Below, one piece after another: positions 27,493 through 39,272 of a stretch of 64,000 bases of DNA. The first letter of the stretch is position 1. Each line of letters starts with the position of its first letter. The notes beneath the pieces are model-generated. The model had not been told where the DNA came from. It saw only the letters and a program-made list of their open reading frames with translations, and searched no databases. The DNA is from Bacteroides helcogenes P 36-108 (GTDB lineage: Bacteria > Bacteroidota > Bacteroidia > Bacteroidales > Bacteroidaceae), in NCBI RefSeq assembly GCF_000186225.1, contig NC_014933.1, positions 2,232,001-2,296,000 on the forward strand, written 5' to 3'. Made by a program: the position numbers and the translations under genes.

Positions 27493-28374
27493 TTATTGAT
27501 AAATAGCTTTTTTGCCGGCTAACAAGGTGTTCTTCATTAAAGAAACAATAGTCATTGGACCTACGCCGCCCGGTACAGGAGTGATAAATGAACACTTCGG
27601 AGCAACTTCGTCAAATTTCACATCACCGGTTAACTTGAAGCCTGACTTTTTGCTGGCATCCGGTACGCGAGTAGTACCTACGTCGATAACAACGGCACCC
27701 TCTTTCACCATTTCTTCTTTTACAAAATTGGGTTGTCCCAAAGCTGCGATGATGATGTCTGCTTCTTGGCATTCTTTAACCAAGTCCCTGCTACGGCTAT
27801 GACAAACGGTTACAGTTGCGTCACCAGGATATGCTTTTTGCATCATTAAGGCTGCCATAGGCTTACCAACGATATTACTGCGTCCCAACACAACGCACTT
27901 CTTTCCGGAGGTTTCTATTTGGTAGCGCTTCAATAGCTCAAGAATACCATTGGGAGTAGCAGATGCATAGCAAGGGAGTCCGATAGACATTCGACCTACA
28001 TTGATAGGGTGGAAACCATCAACATCTTTGCGATAATCAATTGTTTCAATCACTTTCTGCTCCGAGATGTGTTTAGGCAAAGGTAATTGTACAATAAAGC
28101 CATCAACGTCTGCATCCTCATTCAACTCACGTACTTTGGCAAGCAGTTCTTCTTCCGTTACATCCGCTTCATAGCGGATAAGGGATGATTTGAATCCACA
28201 AACTTCGCATGCTTTTACTTTGGCTGCAACGTATGTTTCGCTACCACCGTCATGTCCTACAAGAATGGCTGCCAAATGCGGACGTTTACCGCCACGAGCC
28301 ACAATCTCAGACACTTCTGCTGCAATCTCCTGTTTCACTTGTTCTGAGATTGCTTTTCCGTCAATTAATGTCAT
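27493..28374 (-). CDS. folD: Methylenetetrahydrofolate dehydrogenase / cyclohydrolase
   Basis: The 293-residue bifunctional enzyme interconverts 5,10-methylene-THF and 10-formyl-THF with NADP. Family signatures are [20 protein letters not shown] (about 37-56), [11 protein letters not shown] and the Rossmann-like [14 protein letters not shown] followed by [10 protein letters not shown] and [10 protein letters not shown]. Length matches FolD. It has a near-consensus promoter at 28416-28447, which abuts the terminator between it and ffh. CapA gene follows in the same operon. Confidence 0.96.
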   Translation of the reverse strand: MTLIDGKAISEQVKQEIAAEVSEIVARGGKRPHLAAILVGHDGGSETYVAAKVKACEVCGFKSSLIRYEADVTEEELLAKVRELNEDADVDGFIVQLPLPKHISEQKVIETIDYRKDVDGFHPINVGRMSIGLPCYASATPNGILELLKRYQIETSGKKCVVLGRSNIVGKPMAALMMQKAYPGDATVTVCHSRSRDLVKECQEADIIIAALGQPNFVKEEMVKEGAVVIDVGTTRVPDASKKSGFKLTGDVKFDEVAPKCSFITPVPGGVGPMTIVSLMKNTLLAGKKAIYQ

Positions 28375-28415
28375 ATTCAGTATTATTTTAAGTTATTATT
28401 ATCGTACGTAGTTGA

Positions 28416-28447
28416 CAAATGTAGAGCAAATAACCGAATAAAGCAAA
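28416..28447 (-). promoter_or_regulatory. Promoter of folD
   Basis: On the minus strand TTTG (28444-28447) and TACATTTG (28416-28423) lie 20 bp apart, 42 bp before the folD start. Confidence 0.65.
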
Positions 28448-28489
28448 AATCCCGCTGACTTCATTCCATTCATGAAATTAGCGGGATTT
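28448..28489 (-). terminator. Terminator between ffh and folD
   Basis: AAATCCCGCT (28448-28457) and AGCGGGATTT (28480-28489) form a stem; on the minus strand it ends in a T-rich run, ending ffh transcription just before the folD promoter. Confidence 0.7.
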
Positions 28490-28502
28490 ATATTTAAATT
28501 CT

Positions 28503-29825
28503 TTATTTCTTCATTTTAGGCATCATCTTGCCCATTTTACTGCCTGTCACCATCTTCATCATTTTGCGAGTCTGGTCAAACTGTTTCAAGAGGCGGTTTA
28601 CTTCCTGAATGTTTGTACCGCTACCTTTGGCAATACGCTGGCGGCGTGAACCGTTCAGAATTTCGGGGTTAGAGCGTTCAGCAGGAGTCATTGAATGGAT
28701 GATGGCTTCAATACTTTTGAAAGCATTATCATCAATATCAATATCCTTAATTGCTTTACCTACCCCTGGTATCATGGATGCAAGTTCTTTCAAATTACCC
28801 ATTTTTTTGATTTGGGCAATCTGGTTCAAGAAATCGTTGAAGTCAAACTGATTCTTGGCGATTTTCTTTTGTAGGCGTTTGGCTTCTTCTTCGTCATATT
28901 GTTCTTGTGCACGCTCTACCAATGATACGATATCGCCCATTCCAAGAATACGGTCGGCCATACGGGCAGGGTGGAACTGGTCGATGGCGTCCAACTTTTC
29001 ACCTGTACCCACAAATTTGATAGGTTTATTGACCACCGAACGAATGGAAAGAGCTGCACCTCCACGAGTGTCACCATCCAGCTTTGTCAATATTACGCCG
29101 TTGAAATCAAGACGTTCGTTAAATTCTTTGGCGGTATTTACAGCATCTTGACCGGTCATGGAATCCACTACGAACAGAATCTCATTCGGGTCGATGGCTT
29201 TTTTGATAGCAGCGATTTCATTCATCATCTCTTCGTCCACGGCCAGACGACCGGCTGTATCGACGATTACGAGGTCATATCCTTTCTCTTTGGCTTCTTG
29301 AATGGCATTTTGGGCAATGGTTACCGGATCTTTGCTGTCCGGTTCGGAGTACATTGGCACTTCAATCTGCTCTGCCAATACACGTAATTGCTCAATGGCG
29401 GCAGGACGGTAAACGTCACAAGCTACCAATAGAGGCTTACGGTTTTTCTTGGCTTTCAGCATACGTGCCAATTTTCCGGAGAATGTGGTCTTACCCGAAC
29501 CTTGTAATCCGGACATTAGGATAACCGAAGGCTTGGAATCAATGTTGATCTCGGCTGTCTCTCCCCCCATGAGTTGGGTTAACTCATCATGCACAATCTT
29601 TACCATCAATTGGCTGGGCTTTACGGCTGTCAGCACATTTTGCCCCAATGCCTTTTCTTTAACGGTATCTGTAAAATTTTTGGCAACCTTGTAATTCACG
29701 TCAGCATCTAAAAGTGCTTTACGTACATCTTTCAAGGTTTCTGCTACATTGATTTCGGTGATTTTTCCTTCACCTTTTAGAATTTTAAACGACCTCTCAA
29801 GTCTTTCGCTTAAATTATCAAACAT
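28503..29825 (-). CDS. ffh: Signal recognition particle protein
   Basis: The 440-residue SRP54 GTPase binds the 4.5S RNA and signal sequences of nascent proteins. N-domain, then G-domain with G1 GLQGSGKTTFSGKLA, DTAGR and TKLDGDTRGG, and a C-terminal M-domain with RQRIAKGSGT and a Met-rich end (KMGKMMPKMKK). Complete and of usual length. It is followed by a terminator and preceded by rho on the same strand with a 39-bp gap. Confidence 0.97.
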   Translation of the reverse strand: MFDNLSERLERSFKILKGEGKITEINVAETLKDVRKALLDADVNYKVAKNFTDTVKEKALGQNVLTAVKPSQLMVKIVHDELTQLMGGETAEINIDSKPSVILMSGLQGSGKTTFSGKLARMLKAKKNRKPLLVACDVYRPAAIEQLRVLAEQIEVPMYSEPDSKDPVTIAQNAIQEAKEKGYDLVIVDTAGRLAVDEEMMNEIAAIKKAIDPNEILFVVDSMTGQDAVNTAKEFNERLDFNGVILTKLDGDTRGGAALSIRSVVNKPIKFVGTGEKLDAIDQFHPARMADRILGMGDIVSLVERAQEQYDEEEAKRLQKKIAKNQFDFNDFLNQIAQIKKMGNLKELASMIPGVGKAIKDIDIDDNAFKSIEAIIHSMTPAERSNPEILNGSRRQRIAKGSGTNIQEVNRLLKQFDQTRKMMKMVTGSKMGKMMPKMKK

Positions 29826-29864
29826 AGTATCTAATTTACAATTACTAAATTAATTTTATTCTGT

Positions 29865-31868
<2,004 letters not shown>

Positions 31869-32059
31869 ACAGTATATGTGTGAATGGTTTAATATTTGTT
31901 TATTGAAAAGGCACAAATGCATTGTTGCAATTGTTGGCTGAAGCAACTTTGGCAAGTTTACCTTGTAATTTATGATTTAATTGGGATATTTATTATTGAA
32001 CCGGAAATCTGATTTACTATCCTCACCTCAATAAGGAGTCTCAGAATGTTTCAACCGTG

Positions 32060-32067
32060 CAAAGGTA
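32060..32067 (-). promoter_or_regulatory. Possible -7 box of rho
   Basis: On the minus strand TACCTTTG lies about 190 bp before the rho start. A -33 element is weak. The long leader suggests attenuation or autoregulation, which is common for rho genes. Confidence 0.4.
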
Positions 32068-32148
32068 ATAAATATTTTTGGTTTCATGAATAAATTGTCT
32101 TTTTTTTGAAATTAAAACTTTATCTTTGCTTTATTATAGATATAGATT

Positions 32149-32982
32149 ATGGATATATATGATGCACATCTGATTACTTTTTCACCTACTCATACCTCCA
32201 AGCAAGTAGGTGAAGCGATTGTTCGAGGTACAGGTTGTTCAAGAGTGACAATTACAGATTTAACGTTACATACTGCTGAAAAGTTCGAAATCCCACAAAA
32301 AACATTGGTGGTTATTACGGTTCCGGTTTACAGAGGACATGTATCTCCATTAGCTTTGGAACGTATGAAAAATATTCGTGCGAATGGCTCACCGGCAGTC
32401 GTTGTGGTTGTTTATGGGAATCGGGCTTATGAAAAGGCTTTGACTGATTTAGATGTTTTTGTTTCAGAATTGGGATTCAAAGTGGTTGCCGGAGGTACTT
32501 TTATTGGTGAGCATTCTTATAGTAACGAGAGTAATCCCATAGCTGTTGGACGTCCGGATGCGAGGGATTTGAAGTTCGCAGAATTTTTTGGTGAGAAAAT
32601 TTATGCTAAGATTCTTGCTGCAATCGATATGGAGAAAGTGTATGGTGTGGATGTTACGCGAATTCAGCGTCCGCACCAGCCTTTACTTCCATTACTTCGA
32701 TTCTTGCGGCGGCTTGTTAAGCTGAAAAAAAATGGTGTTTCTTTACCGTATGTTCCGGAGGTTGATGCAGAACATTGTACACATTGTGGATATTGTGCGA
32801 GCCACTGTCCGGCAGAGGCTATATTGAAAGGGAATGAATGTGATACGATTGTAGAGAAATGTATTAAGTGCTGTGCCTGTGTGAAAGGTTGCCCACAGAA
32901 AGCGCGTTCTTACAATACGCCTTTTGCTGCATTGCTTGCCGATTGTTTTCAGAAACAAAAAGAAAATAGAATCATCATTTAG
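32149..32982 (+). CDS. EFR1-type flavodoxin/ferredoxin fusion
   Basis: The 277-residue protein has an N-terminal flavodoxin-like part (MDIYDAHLITFSPTHTSKQV, then VITVPVYRGHVSPLALERMK) and a C-terminal two-cluster ferredoxin. The 4Fe-4S motifs are CTHCGYCASHC (about 215-225) and CIKCCACVKGC (about 244-254). This is the EFR1 family design, probably electron transfer in anaerobic metabolism. A TATCTTTG -7 box lies at 32121-32128. Confidence 0.85.
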   Translation: MDIYDAHLITFSPTHTSKQVGEAIVRGTGCSRVTITDLTLHTAEKFEIPQKTLVVITVPVYRGHVSPLALERMKNIRANGSPAVVVVVYGNRAYEKALTDLDVFVSELGFKVVAGGTFIGEHSYSNESNPIAVGRPDARDLKFAEFFGEKIYAKILAAIDMEKVYGVDVTRIQRPHQPLLPLLRFLRRLVKLKKNGVSLPYVPEVDAEHCTHCGYCASHCPAEAILKGNECDTIVEKCIKCCACVKGCPQKARSYNTPFAALLADCFQKQKENRIII

Positions 32983-33024
32983 CGAAAGGTCTGTTAATCT
33001 GGACTATTTGTAGTGAGTACACTG

Positions 33025-34296
33025 TCATCGTTTGCAGGTTACTATCAGAACTTTTTTGGTTTTTTCATCTATTCGAAAGCGGTTATCAGTCCTTTCTTCT
33101 ACCAACCAGATAATGTCTTCACCACAGCATAATACCCATTGCTCCTCTTTTTGGAAAATCGAGTATTTGCAGTTGGTCAGATAATCGCTTATCTTTTTTC
33201 TTCCTGTCATGCCGAAAGGAATAAATGAATCCCCTTGTTTCCAAAGGCGTAAAGACAGTGGATTGCTTATCTTATCTGCGTCAAAACAAGCAGTCTTTTT
33301 ATCTTGAGGGATAATGAATTCAGGAGTATAGTTATATTCTCTCATTTCCAATATTGGTTTGTGAGGTTCTTGTTTTGATTGTATCAACAGCAACTTTCTA
33401 TCTTTAGCAATCCGCCATTCGGCACTGGTGAATATTTTTCCGGATTGGCTGTCCAATGCCTGATATATGTCTTTTATTTGGGAAGTATTGAATCCTAATG
33501 GATATAATATTTCAAACAATAAAGTTTCCGGTGCGGGTTCCTGTAATAGTAAGTTGATATCTATTCCTTTCTCTGTCAATATGTGGCGTTTGGCTTCTTC
33601 TATTCCCTTGTTGTATATGATAGATACATCATTCAGGTATCCGGCTGTCCTGAGGATACTCTCTTTTATGGAAGGATTGATTTCCTGCATCATTGGCAAA
33701 AGATTCAGCCGTATTTTATTCCGGGTGTATTCATCTTGGAAATTAGTGCTGTCCGTGACATATTCTTGTCCTATGCTTTCAAGATATTCTATGATTTCTT
33801 TCCGGCCAAGGCAGAGTAGGGGGCGTACTATTTTCCCGTTTATGGGGCGTATTCCCTGTAAACCATTGATACCGGTTCCCCTGATCAGGTTAAGTAAGAG
33901 TGTCTCCACGCTATCATCTTGATGGTGTGCAATGGCAATAACACCGGCATCGCATTCTTTACGCATTTTTTCAAACCATTCGTACCGCAGTGTTCGTGCT
34001 GCCATTTCGATGGAAACATGTCTCTTTTTAGCTTCTTTTTCCGTAGAAAAATGAATGATATATAAGGGAATCTGAAGTGTTTTGCATAGATTGCGAACAA
34101 ATGTTTCATCCCGATCGGATTCCGTACCGCGGAGATGAAAGTTGCAGTGGGCGGCTTCGCAAGTGTAACCTAAAGCCAGGAGCAAACGCAACAAAGCTAC
34201 AGAATCAGCTCCACCGCTTAATGCTACAAGTATCTTGTCTTTCTGGGAGAAGAGCTTGTTACGGTTGATGAATTGTGTTATCTTCTGCATGTTCAT
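33025..34296 (-). CDS. tilS: tRNA(Ile)-lysidine synthetase
   Basis: The start at 34296 (or 34290) fits the family; the longer frame to 34428 adds an unlikely leader. The N-type ATP pyrophosphatase has P-loop SGGADS (about 27-32), followed by [15 protein letters not shown] and [19 protein letters not shown]-terminal domain contains [20 protein letters not shown]. The enzyme puts lysidine on C34 of the AUA-reading tRNA-Ile, so it is normally essential. It diverges from feoB; the feoB promoter lies 94 bp upstream on the other strand. Confidence 0.95.
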   Translation of the reverse strand: MNMQKITQFINRNKLFSQKDKILVALSGGADSVALLRLLLALGYTCEAAHCNFHLRGTESDRDETFVRNLCKTLQIPLYIIHFSTEKEAKKRHVSIEMAARTLRYEWFEKMRKECDAGVIAIAHHQDDSVETLLLNLIRGTGINGLQGIRPINGKIVRPLLCLGRKEIIEYLESIGQEYVTDSTNFQDEYTRNKIRLNLLPMMQEINPSIKESILRTAGYLNDVSIIYNKGIEEAKRHILTEKGIDINLLLQEPAPETLLFEILYPLGFNTSQIKDIYQALDSQSGKIFTSAEWRIAKDRKLLLIQSKQEPHKPILEMREYNYTPEFIIPQDKKTACFDADKISNPLSLRLWKQGDSFIPFGMTGRKKISDYLTNCKYSIFQKEEQWVLCCGEDIIWLVEERTDNRFRIDEKTKKVLIVTCKR

Positions 34297-34389
34297 GATG
34301 CAAAGATACGATAAGTTTCTTTTTTTCCATTGATTTATTGAAGCAAATACAGGCTTTGATGTTCTCTTATTTAAAAACATTCTAAATTG

Positions 34390-34421
34390 TTTGTGACGTG
34401 TGGCCATAAACGTTATCTTTG
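34390..34421 (+). promoter_or_regulatory. Promoter of the feo operon
   Basis: TTTG (34390-34393) and TATCTTTG (34414-34421) are 20 bp apart and 30 bp before the feoB start. Confidence 0.7.
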
Positions 34422-34451
34422 TACCCAAAATAACAAAGAAAGGCAGAGACT

Positions 34452-36923
34452 ATGCGTTTGTCCGAGTTGAAGACCGGTGAAAAAGGGGTAATCGTAAAAG
34501 TGTTGGGACACGGCGGTTTCCGTAAGCGGATTGTGGAAATGGGATTTATAAAAGGAAAGACGGTAGAAGTTTTGCTGAATGCCCCATTGAAAGATCCGAT
34601 TAAATACAAAGTGATGGGGTATGACATTTCCTTGCGGAGACAGGAAGCCGAGATGATAGAGATTATCGGTGAGCAAGAAGTAGGGGAACGGCAGATACAG
34701 CCTGATTTTCATAAAGGTCTGAGTGAAGATATTCATTTGGATGAAGAATGTCTGAAGCGCCTCGCTCTTGGCAAGCGCCGCACCATAAACGTGGCTTTAG
34801 TAGGAAATCCCAATTGCGGTAAGACATCTCTTTTTAATATCGCTTCCGGGTCGCATGAGCATGTAGGAAACTATAGTGGCGTGACTGTAGATGCTAAAGA
34901 AGGATATTTTGATTTTCAAGGATATCATTTTCGCATCGTTGATCTTCCCGGTACTTATTCTCTTTCAGCCTATTCGCCTGAAGAAATATATGTCCGTCGG
35001 CATATTATTAATGAGACACCTGATATTATTGTTAATGTAGTGGATTCTTCCAATTTGGAGCGTAATCTTTATCTTACGACACAATTGATAGATATGAATG
35101 TGCGTATGGTAATTGCACTTAATATGTACGATGAATTGGAAGCCAGTGGCAATACACTCGATTATATGAAGTTGGGACAACTTTTCGGCGTTCCGATGCT
35201 TCCTACTGTCAGTCGTTCAGGAAAGGGCATTGAGCAATTGTTCCATCTCATCATTAATATCTATGAGGGGGGAGATTTCCTTGATAAAAAAGGTAAGATA
35301 CATGCCGATATTTTGAATGATTTGCGTAATTGGCATGAGGAGCACGTTTCTGATCATGGATTCGGTAGCCACAAGGAGGAAGGTGAACGTCCGCATGGTT
35401 TCTATCGCCACATTCATATTAACCATGGTCCGGAATTGGAACGGAGTATTGAAGAGGTGAAGCATGTTATCAGTACCAATGAAAATATCCGTCATAAATA
35501 TTCTACGCGTTTTTTGGCTATCAAATTATTGGAGAATGATAACGACTTGGAAAGAATTGTTCGGGAGCTTCCCAATGGTAAGGAAATACTTGAGGTACGT
35601 GACCGGGAAGAACAACGCATTCGTGATGTGGTCAATGAGGAGAGTGAACAGGCGATAACCGATGCTAAATATGGTTTTATTGCCGGTGCATTGCGTGAGA
35701 CTTATGTGGATAACCACGAGGATACATCGCGTGCTACTCATATCATAGATTCGATTGTGACTCATCGTGTCTGGGGATACCCTATTTTTTTCCTGTTTTT
35801 ATATCTGATGTTTGAAGGAACCTTTGTGTTGGGAGACTATCCTATGCAGGGTATTGAGTGGATGGTTGGGATTTTAGGCGACCTGATACGCAATAATATG
35901 GGTGAAGGACCTCTGAAAGATCTGTTGATAGATGGGATTATCGGTGGTGTGGGAGGTGTCATTGTTTTTCTTCCGAATATTCTTTTGCTTTATTTCTTCA
36001 TTTCCTTGATGGAAGATTCCGGTTATATGGCACGTGCCGCTTTTATTATGGATAAGATTATGCACAAGATGGGTTTGCATGGAAAATCTTTCATTCCATT
36101 GATTATGGGATTCGGCTGCAATGTTCCGGCAATCATGGCTTCACGTACTATTGAAAATCGTAAGAGTCGTTTGGTTACCATGCTTATTAATCCTTTGATG
36201 TCATGCAGTGCTCGGCTGCCTATTTATTTATTGTTGGTAGGAGCTTTTTTTCCTAATAATGCCAGCCTTGTATTGTTACTGATTTATGTTACCGGTATAT
36301 TGTTGGCGGTGGTTATGGCGCGTCTTTTCTGTCGTTTCCTGGTGAAAGGAGACGACACCCCGTTTGTTATGGAGCTTCCGCCTTATCGCATGCCGACAAC
36401 AAAAACTATTTTTCGTCATACTTGGGAGAAAGGGGCGCAGTATCTACGTAAGATGGGGGGGATTATTATGGTCGCCTCCATCGTGATATGGGCTTTAGGA
36501 TATTATCCTGATCATAATGCCTACAAAAGTGTAACGGAACAACAGGAAAATTCTTATATCGGACGGATTGGCAAAGCGATGGAACCGATTATTGCGCCTT
36601 TGGGATTTGATTGGAAGCTGGGCATTGGCATTCTCTCAGGTGTAGGTGCTAAAGAATTAGTGGTGAGTACTTTGGGGGTACTGTATGCTGATGATGCTGA
36701 TGCAGACGCTGTAAGTTTGGGGGAGCGCATTCCGATTACGCCTTTAGTTGCTTTCGGTTACATGATATTTGTACTGATATACTTTCCATGTATTGCTACG
36801 TTGGCAGCTATCAAATCGGAGTCAGGTAGCTGGAAATGGGCTTGGTTTGCGGCATTTTATACCACAGTCTTGGCATGGGGTATATCTTTTGTTATTTATC
36901 AGATAGGAGGTTTGTTTGTATGA
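34452..36923 (+). CDS. feoB: FeoA-FeoB fusion, ferrous iron transporter
   Basis: The 823-residue protein begins with a FeoA SH3-like domain (1-75, MRLSELKTGEKGVIVKVLGH), then a FeoB GTPase with G1 GNPNCGKT (118-125), Thr-switch (YSGVTVDAKEG), DLPG and NMYDE. A helical linker and a C-terminal membrane region (about 430-823) with Gate motifs follow, for example FGCNVPAIMASRT and MTSCSARL-like MSCSARLPIYLL. It imports Fe2+ in a GTP-dependent way across the inner membrane. Fusion of FeoA and FeoB is typical for Bacteroidota. Its stop overlaps the start of the next gene (ATGA). Confidence 0.96.
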   Translation: MRLSELKTGEKGVIVKVLGHGGFRKRIVEMGFIKGKTVEVLLNAPLKDPIKYKVMGYDISLRRQEAEMIEIIGEQEVGERQIQPDFHKGLSEDIHLDEECLKRLALGKRRTINVALVGNPNCGKTSLFNIASGSHEHVGNYSGVTVDAKEGYFDFQGYHFRIVDLPGTYSLSAYSPEEIYVRRHIINETPDIIVNVVDSSNLERNLYLTTQLIDMNVRMVIALNMYDELEASGNTLDYMKLGQLFGVPMLPTVSRSGKGIEQLFHLIINIYEGGDFLDKKGKIHADILNDLRNWHEEHVSDHGFGSHKEEGERPHGFYRHIHINHGPELERSIEEVKHVISTNENIRHKYSTRFLAIKLLENDNDLERIVRELPNGKEILEVRDREEQRIRDVVNEESEQAITDAKYGFIAGALRETYVDNHEDTSRATHIIDSIVTHRVWGYPIFFLFLYLMFEGTFVLGDYPMQGIEWMVGILGDLIRNNMGEGPLKDLLIDGIIGGVGGVIVFLPNILLLYFFISLMEDSGYMARAAFIMDKIMHKMGLHGKSFIPLIMGFGCNVPAIMASRTIENRKSRLVTMLINPLMSCSARLPIYLLLVGAFFPNNASLVLLLIYVTGILLAVVMARLFCRFLVKGDDTPFVMELPPYRMPTTKTIFRHTWEKGAQYLRKMGGIIMVASIVIWALGYYPDHNAYKSVTEQQENSYIGRIGKAMEPIIAPLGFDWKLGIGILSGVGAKELVVSTLGVLYADDADADAVSLGERIPITPLVAFGYMIFVLIYFPCIATLAAIKSESGSWKWAWFAAFYTTVLAWGISFVIYQIGGLFV

Positions 36924-37135
36924 ATAATTGGCAGGAATGGGTAGTAGCTCTATTATTATTGTTTTGTTCCATACGGATTGGCATGAATATCTATTCTTTT
37001 TTTCATCGGATCAAAGAAAATTCCAATCCGTGTAATGGTTGTACAAATGGCTGTGAATTAAAGAAGTTGTATGATGAAAAGCATGGTGGATGCAGTTGTA
37101 CAGGGAAAAAAAAGAAGAAAAGTTGCTGTGGATAG
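36920..37135 (+). CDS. FeoB-associated Cys-rich membrane protein
   Basis: The 71-residue product starts with an ATG overlapping the feoB stop by 4 bp. One transmembrane helix (about 8-22, VVALLLLFCSIRI) precedes a Cys-rich tail: CNGCTNGC (about 38-45), CSC near 58-60, a Lys run and a CC at the end. Small Cys-rich partners next to feoB are common in Bacteroidota and were proposed to handle Fe or cluster sensing. Role not proven. Confidence 0.8.
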   Translation: MNNWQEWVVALLLLFCSIRIGMNIYSFFHRIKENSNPCNGCTNGCELKKLYDEKHGGCSCTGKKKKKSCCG

Positions 37136-37166
37136 TTTGGTAGTTTCAAAAAATGTACTACCTTTG
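37136..37166 (+). promoter_or_regulatory. Promoter of tRNA-Cys
   Basis: TTTG (37136-37139) and TACCTTTG (37159-37166) are 19 bp apart and 25 bp before the tRNA. Confidence 0.7.
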
Positions 37167-37191
37167 CATCCGCAATCAAGAGAAAACAATT

Positions 37192-37263
37192 GGTACCTTG
37201 GATGAGTGGCTTAGTCAGCGGTCTGCAAAACCGTGTACGGCAGTTCGAATCTGCCAGGTACCT
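37192..37263 (+). tRNA. tRNA-Cys (anticodon GCA)
   Basis: Acceptor GGTACCT pairs with AGGTACC. Anticodon loop CTGCAAA gives GCA; T-arm GGCAGTTCGAATCTGCC; discriminator T. Confidence 0.95.
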
Positions 37264-37271
37264 CGCAGCAT

Positions 37272-37304
37272 AAAAGCTTCGGTCAGCAATGGTCGGAGCT
37301 TTTT
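37272..37304 (+). terminator. Terminator after tRNA-Cys
   Basis: An AAAAGCT/AGCTTTT-based imperfect stem followed by a T-run; it lies just before the thioredoxin gene. Confidence 0.6.
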
Positions 37305-37335
37305 CAATTTATATGCATTATTAAGACTGAATAAG

Positions 37336-37872
37336 ATGAAAAAAGTAAAAATGTTGTTTTTCTGCCTGTTTATGGTCTGTTTTGTGGCAGGCAGGGCACA
37401 GGATGTTGCGGCTGATGATACCGGTTACATAGTGAAAGTGGGGGATGTGGCTCCCGATTTTACGGTACGGTTGACGGATGGAAAGAGTGTCACTTTGTCG
37501 GAACTTCGTGGCAAAGTGGTGATGTTGCAGTTTACAGCGAGTTGGTGTGGCGTGTGCCGCAAGGAAATGCCTTTCATAGAAAGGGATATCTGGTCGAAAC
37601 ATAAGTCCGATCCGGAATTTATATTGATCGGTATTGATCGTGATGAACCTTTGGATAAAGTGATTGCTTTCGGCAAGTCAATAGGGATTACTTACCCTTT
37701 GGGATTAGATCCCGGTGCGGATATTTTTGCCAATTATGCGTTTCGTCAGGCAGGAATTACTCGTAATGTATTGATTGATAGGGAAGGGCGTATCGTGATG
37801 TTGACGCGTTTATACAATCCGGAAGAGTTTTCCTCTTTGGTGGCAAAGATTGATGAGATGCTTTCCATGTAA
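37336..37872 (+). CDS. TlpA-like thioredoxin-family protein
   Basis: The ATG at 37336 gives a signal peptide (MKKVKMLFFCLFMVCFVAGR ending near RAQ); an upstream frame would run back through the tRNA-Cys and is not real. The 178-residue product has a peroxiredoxin/TlpA fold with VAPDFTVRLTDGKSVTLSEL and the redox motif WCGVC (70-74). A periplasmic thiol-disulfide oxidoreductase is likely. No partner is visible here. Confidence 0.9.
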   Translation: MKKVKMLFFCLFMVCFVAGRAQDVAADDTGYIVKVGDVAPDFTVRLTDGKSVTLSELRGKVVMLQFTASWCGVCRKEMPFIERDIWSKHKSDPEFILIGIDRDEPLDKVIAFGKSIGITYPLGLDPGADIFANYAFRQAGITRNVLIDREGRIVMLTRLYNPEEFSSLVAKIDEMLSM

Positions 37873-37884
37873 TCCATATTTGTT

Positions 37885-38619
37885 TTATTGGAAAGATAAT
37901 CTGGCGAGATAATCATAGTGCTTGCCCTCTTTGATGAGTTCTGTTTTGAAGCCGTTTTCTGCTGCATAATGGCTGAGAGTCTCGAAGTCGATGTACAACC
38001 AGTCGAATGAATCTCCTTGTATGTCTTTGTATTGCATCCGAAAATCTATTTCACCATAATAATCTCCGGCAAGGTCTATTACAATACTTCCGTCTTCTTC
38101 TTCAAACAGATACCTTAGGTCACTGGAGTCCATGAGTATGCAACCATCAGGGTGGAGCAATAGCTTCATTTTCAGAAAGAATTCCGGCAGATTTTCTAAT
38201 TTTCCGATAATACCCGAACCGTTCATCAGCATCAGGATGGTGTCATACGAATTGCAAAAGCACTTGTCAAATAAGTTGGTTTGTGTAACAGTGTGTACTC
38301 CACGTTGTTGCATCACTTCTACGGAAAGCGGAGAGATGTCTATGGCATGTACGTTTTTTCCGGCTTCTTGCAAAGCCAGACTGTGACATCCACTTCCTGC
38401 GCCTACATCCAGAATCTTGCCACTTGCCATCTCCAGAGCTGTGCGTTCCAGTATTGGCATTTGTTTCTCTGTACGGAATAATTCTTTTACAGGGATTTCA
38501 TCTTCATCGAACAGCGAGGAAAATACACGTAAGCGTCCGGCCTTGTGGTGTTTGTGATAATCGGCTATGGCTGCGCCCATCGGATCTTTGCCGGCGGACA
38601 GGAGATTGGTATTGATCAT
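37885..38619 (-). CDS. Class I SAM-dependent methyltransferase
   Basis: The 244-residue protein has the SAM-binding motif LDVGAGSGCHSLALQEAG (about 71-88) and the acidic loop VHAIDISPLS, in the usual Rossmann order. The N-terminal part has ADYHKHHKAGRLRVF. Substrate unknown. It is divergently or convergently placed among small genes and precedes a small basic ORF on the same strand (5-bp gap), which may be cotranscribed. Confidence 0.85.
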   Translation of the reverse strand: MINTNLLSAGKDPMGAAIADYHKHHKAGRLRVFSSLFDEDEIPVKELFRTEKQMPILERTALEMASGKILDVGAGSGCHSLALQEAGKNVHAIDISPLSVEVMQQRGVHTVTQTNLFDKCFCNSYDTILMLMNGSGIIGKLENLPEFFLKMKLLLHPDGCILMDSSDLRYLFEEEDGSIVIDLAGDYYGEIDFRMQYKDIQGDSFDWLYIDFETLSHYAAENGFKTELIKEGKHYDYLARLSFQ

Positions 38620-38624
38620 TGTTT

Positions 38625-38810
38625 TTATTTCTTATGCCTGTTGGCACGTTTACGGCGGATATCTGCTTTCATTTTTGCTGCACCGGAACCATGCAGTCCG
38701 GTAATATAAGTTTTCTTTTTGGCTTTGGTTTTTACTTTGTTTTCTTCTTTGGGCTTGTCTTTCTTGCCTTTGAAAACAATACCGCCCATCATTGCTTCTT
38801 CTATACTCAT
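38625..38810 (-). CDS. Small basic protein of unknown function
   Basis: The 61-residue product is very Lys-rich (KKDKPKEENKVKTKAKKK) and ends HKK. It starts with MSIEEAMMGGIVFKGKK and lies 5 bp before the methyltransferase gene on the same strand. No known domain. It could bind nucleic acid or be structural; kept because of its position, strong Lys pattern and good frame. Confidence 0.5.
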   Translation of the reverse strand: MSIEEAMMGGIVFKGKKDKPKEENKVKTKAKKKTYITGLHGSGAAKMKADIRRKRANRHKK

Positions 38811-38866
38811 GATGCTGTTATTTTGGGGTGTTTATACTCAATGGAGAATTAAAATAGGGGAAAATA

Positions 38867-39244
38867 TCATTTTACCGGAAGTACTTCAATCCAATAATCA
38901 TCAGGATCGTTGATGAAATACAACCCCATTGCTGTGTTTTCGAAGCATACCCAGCCGTTTTCCTTGTGATACTGGCGTATGGCATCATAGTCACCGGTCA
39001 CACGGAAACAAAGGTGGCTTTCATTTTCTCCGAGTTCATAGGCTTGCGGATGTTCTTTCAGGCAAGTCAGTTCCAACAGAAAACCTGTGCTTCCATCTGT
39101 GAGATACACCAAAGTGAAAGAGCCGTCAGACGACTCTTTCCTGTGATGCTCTTTCAGTCCTAATGCCTTTTCATAGAATGCGATGCTACGTTCCAGGTTG
39201 GTGACATTGATATTGAAGTGATCGAATTTACTTTTTATTTCCAT
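38867..39244 (-). CDS. VOC/glyoxalase-like metalloprotein
   Basis: The 125-residue product shows the vicinal-oxygen-chelate pattern: FDHFNINVTNLERSIAFYEK at the start, LELTC in the middle and FINDPDDYWIEVLP at the end. His9 and Glu-type residues may bind metal. It resembles lactoylglutathione lyase, but the substrate is not certain. Confidence 0.85.
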   Translation of the reverse strand: MEIKSKFDHFNINVTNLERSIAFYEKALGLKEHHRKESSDGSFTLVYLTDGSTGFLLELTCLKEHPQAYELGENESHLCFRVTGDYDAIRQYHKENGWVCFENTAMGLYFINDPDDYWIEVLPVK

Positions 39245-39272
39245 TTCTGTTTATATGGTTTTATCATTTGAC

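Noticed and set aside
26342..27595. Longer start for the CapA-like gene
   Set aside because: The added residues overlap folD and precede a clear signal peptide.
34296..34428. Longer N-terminus for tilS
   Set aside because: The extra part has no family likeness and overlaps the feoB promoter region.
37153..37335. Longer N-terminus for the thioredoxin-family protein
   Set aside because: The frame runs through the tRNA-Cys gene and its promoter; the signal peptide begins at 37336.
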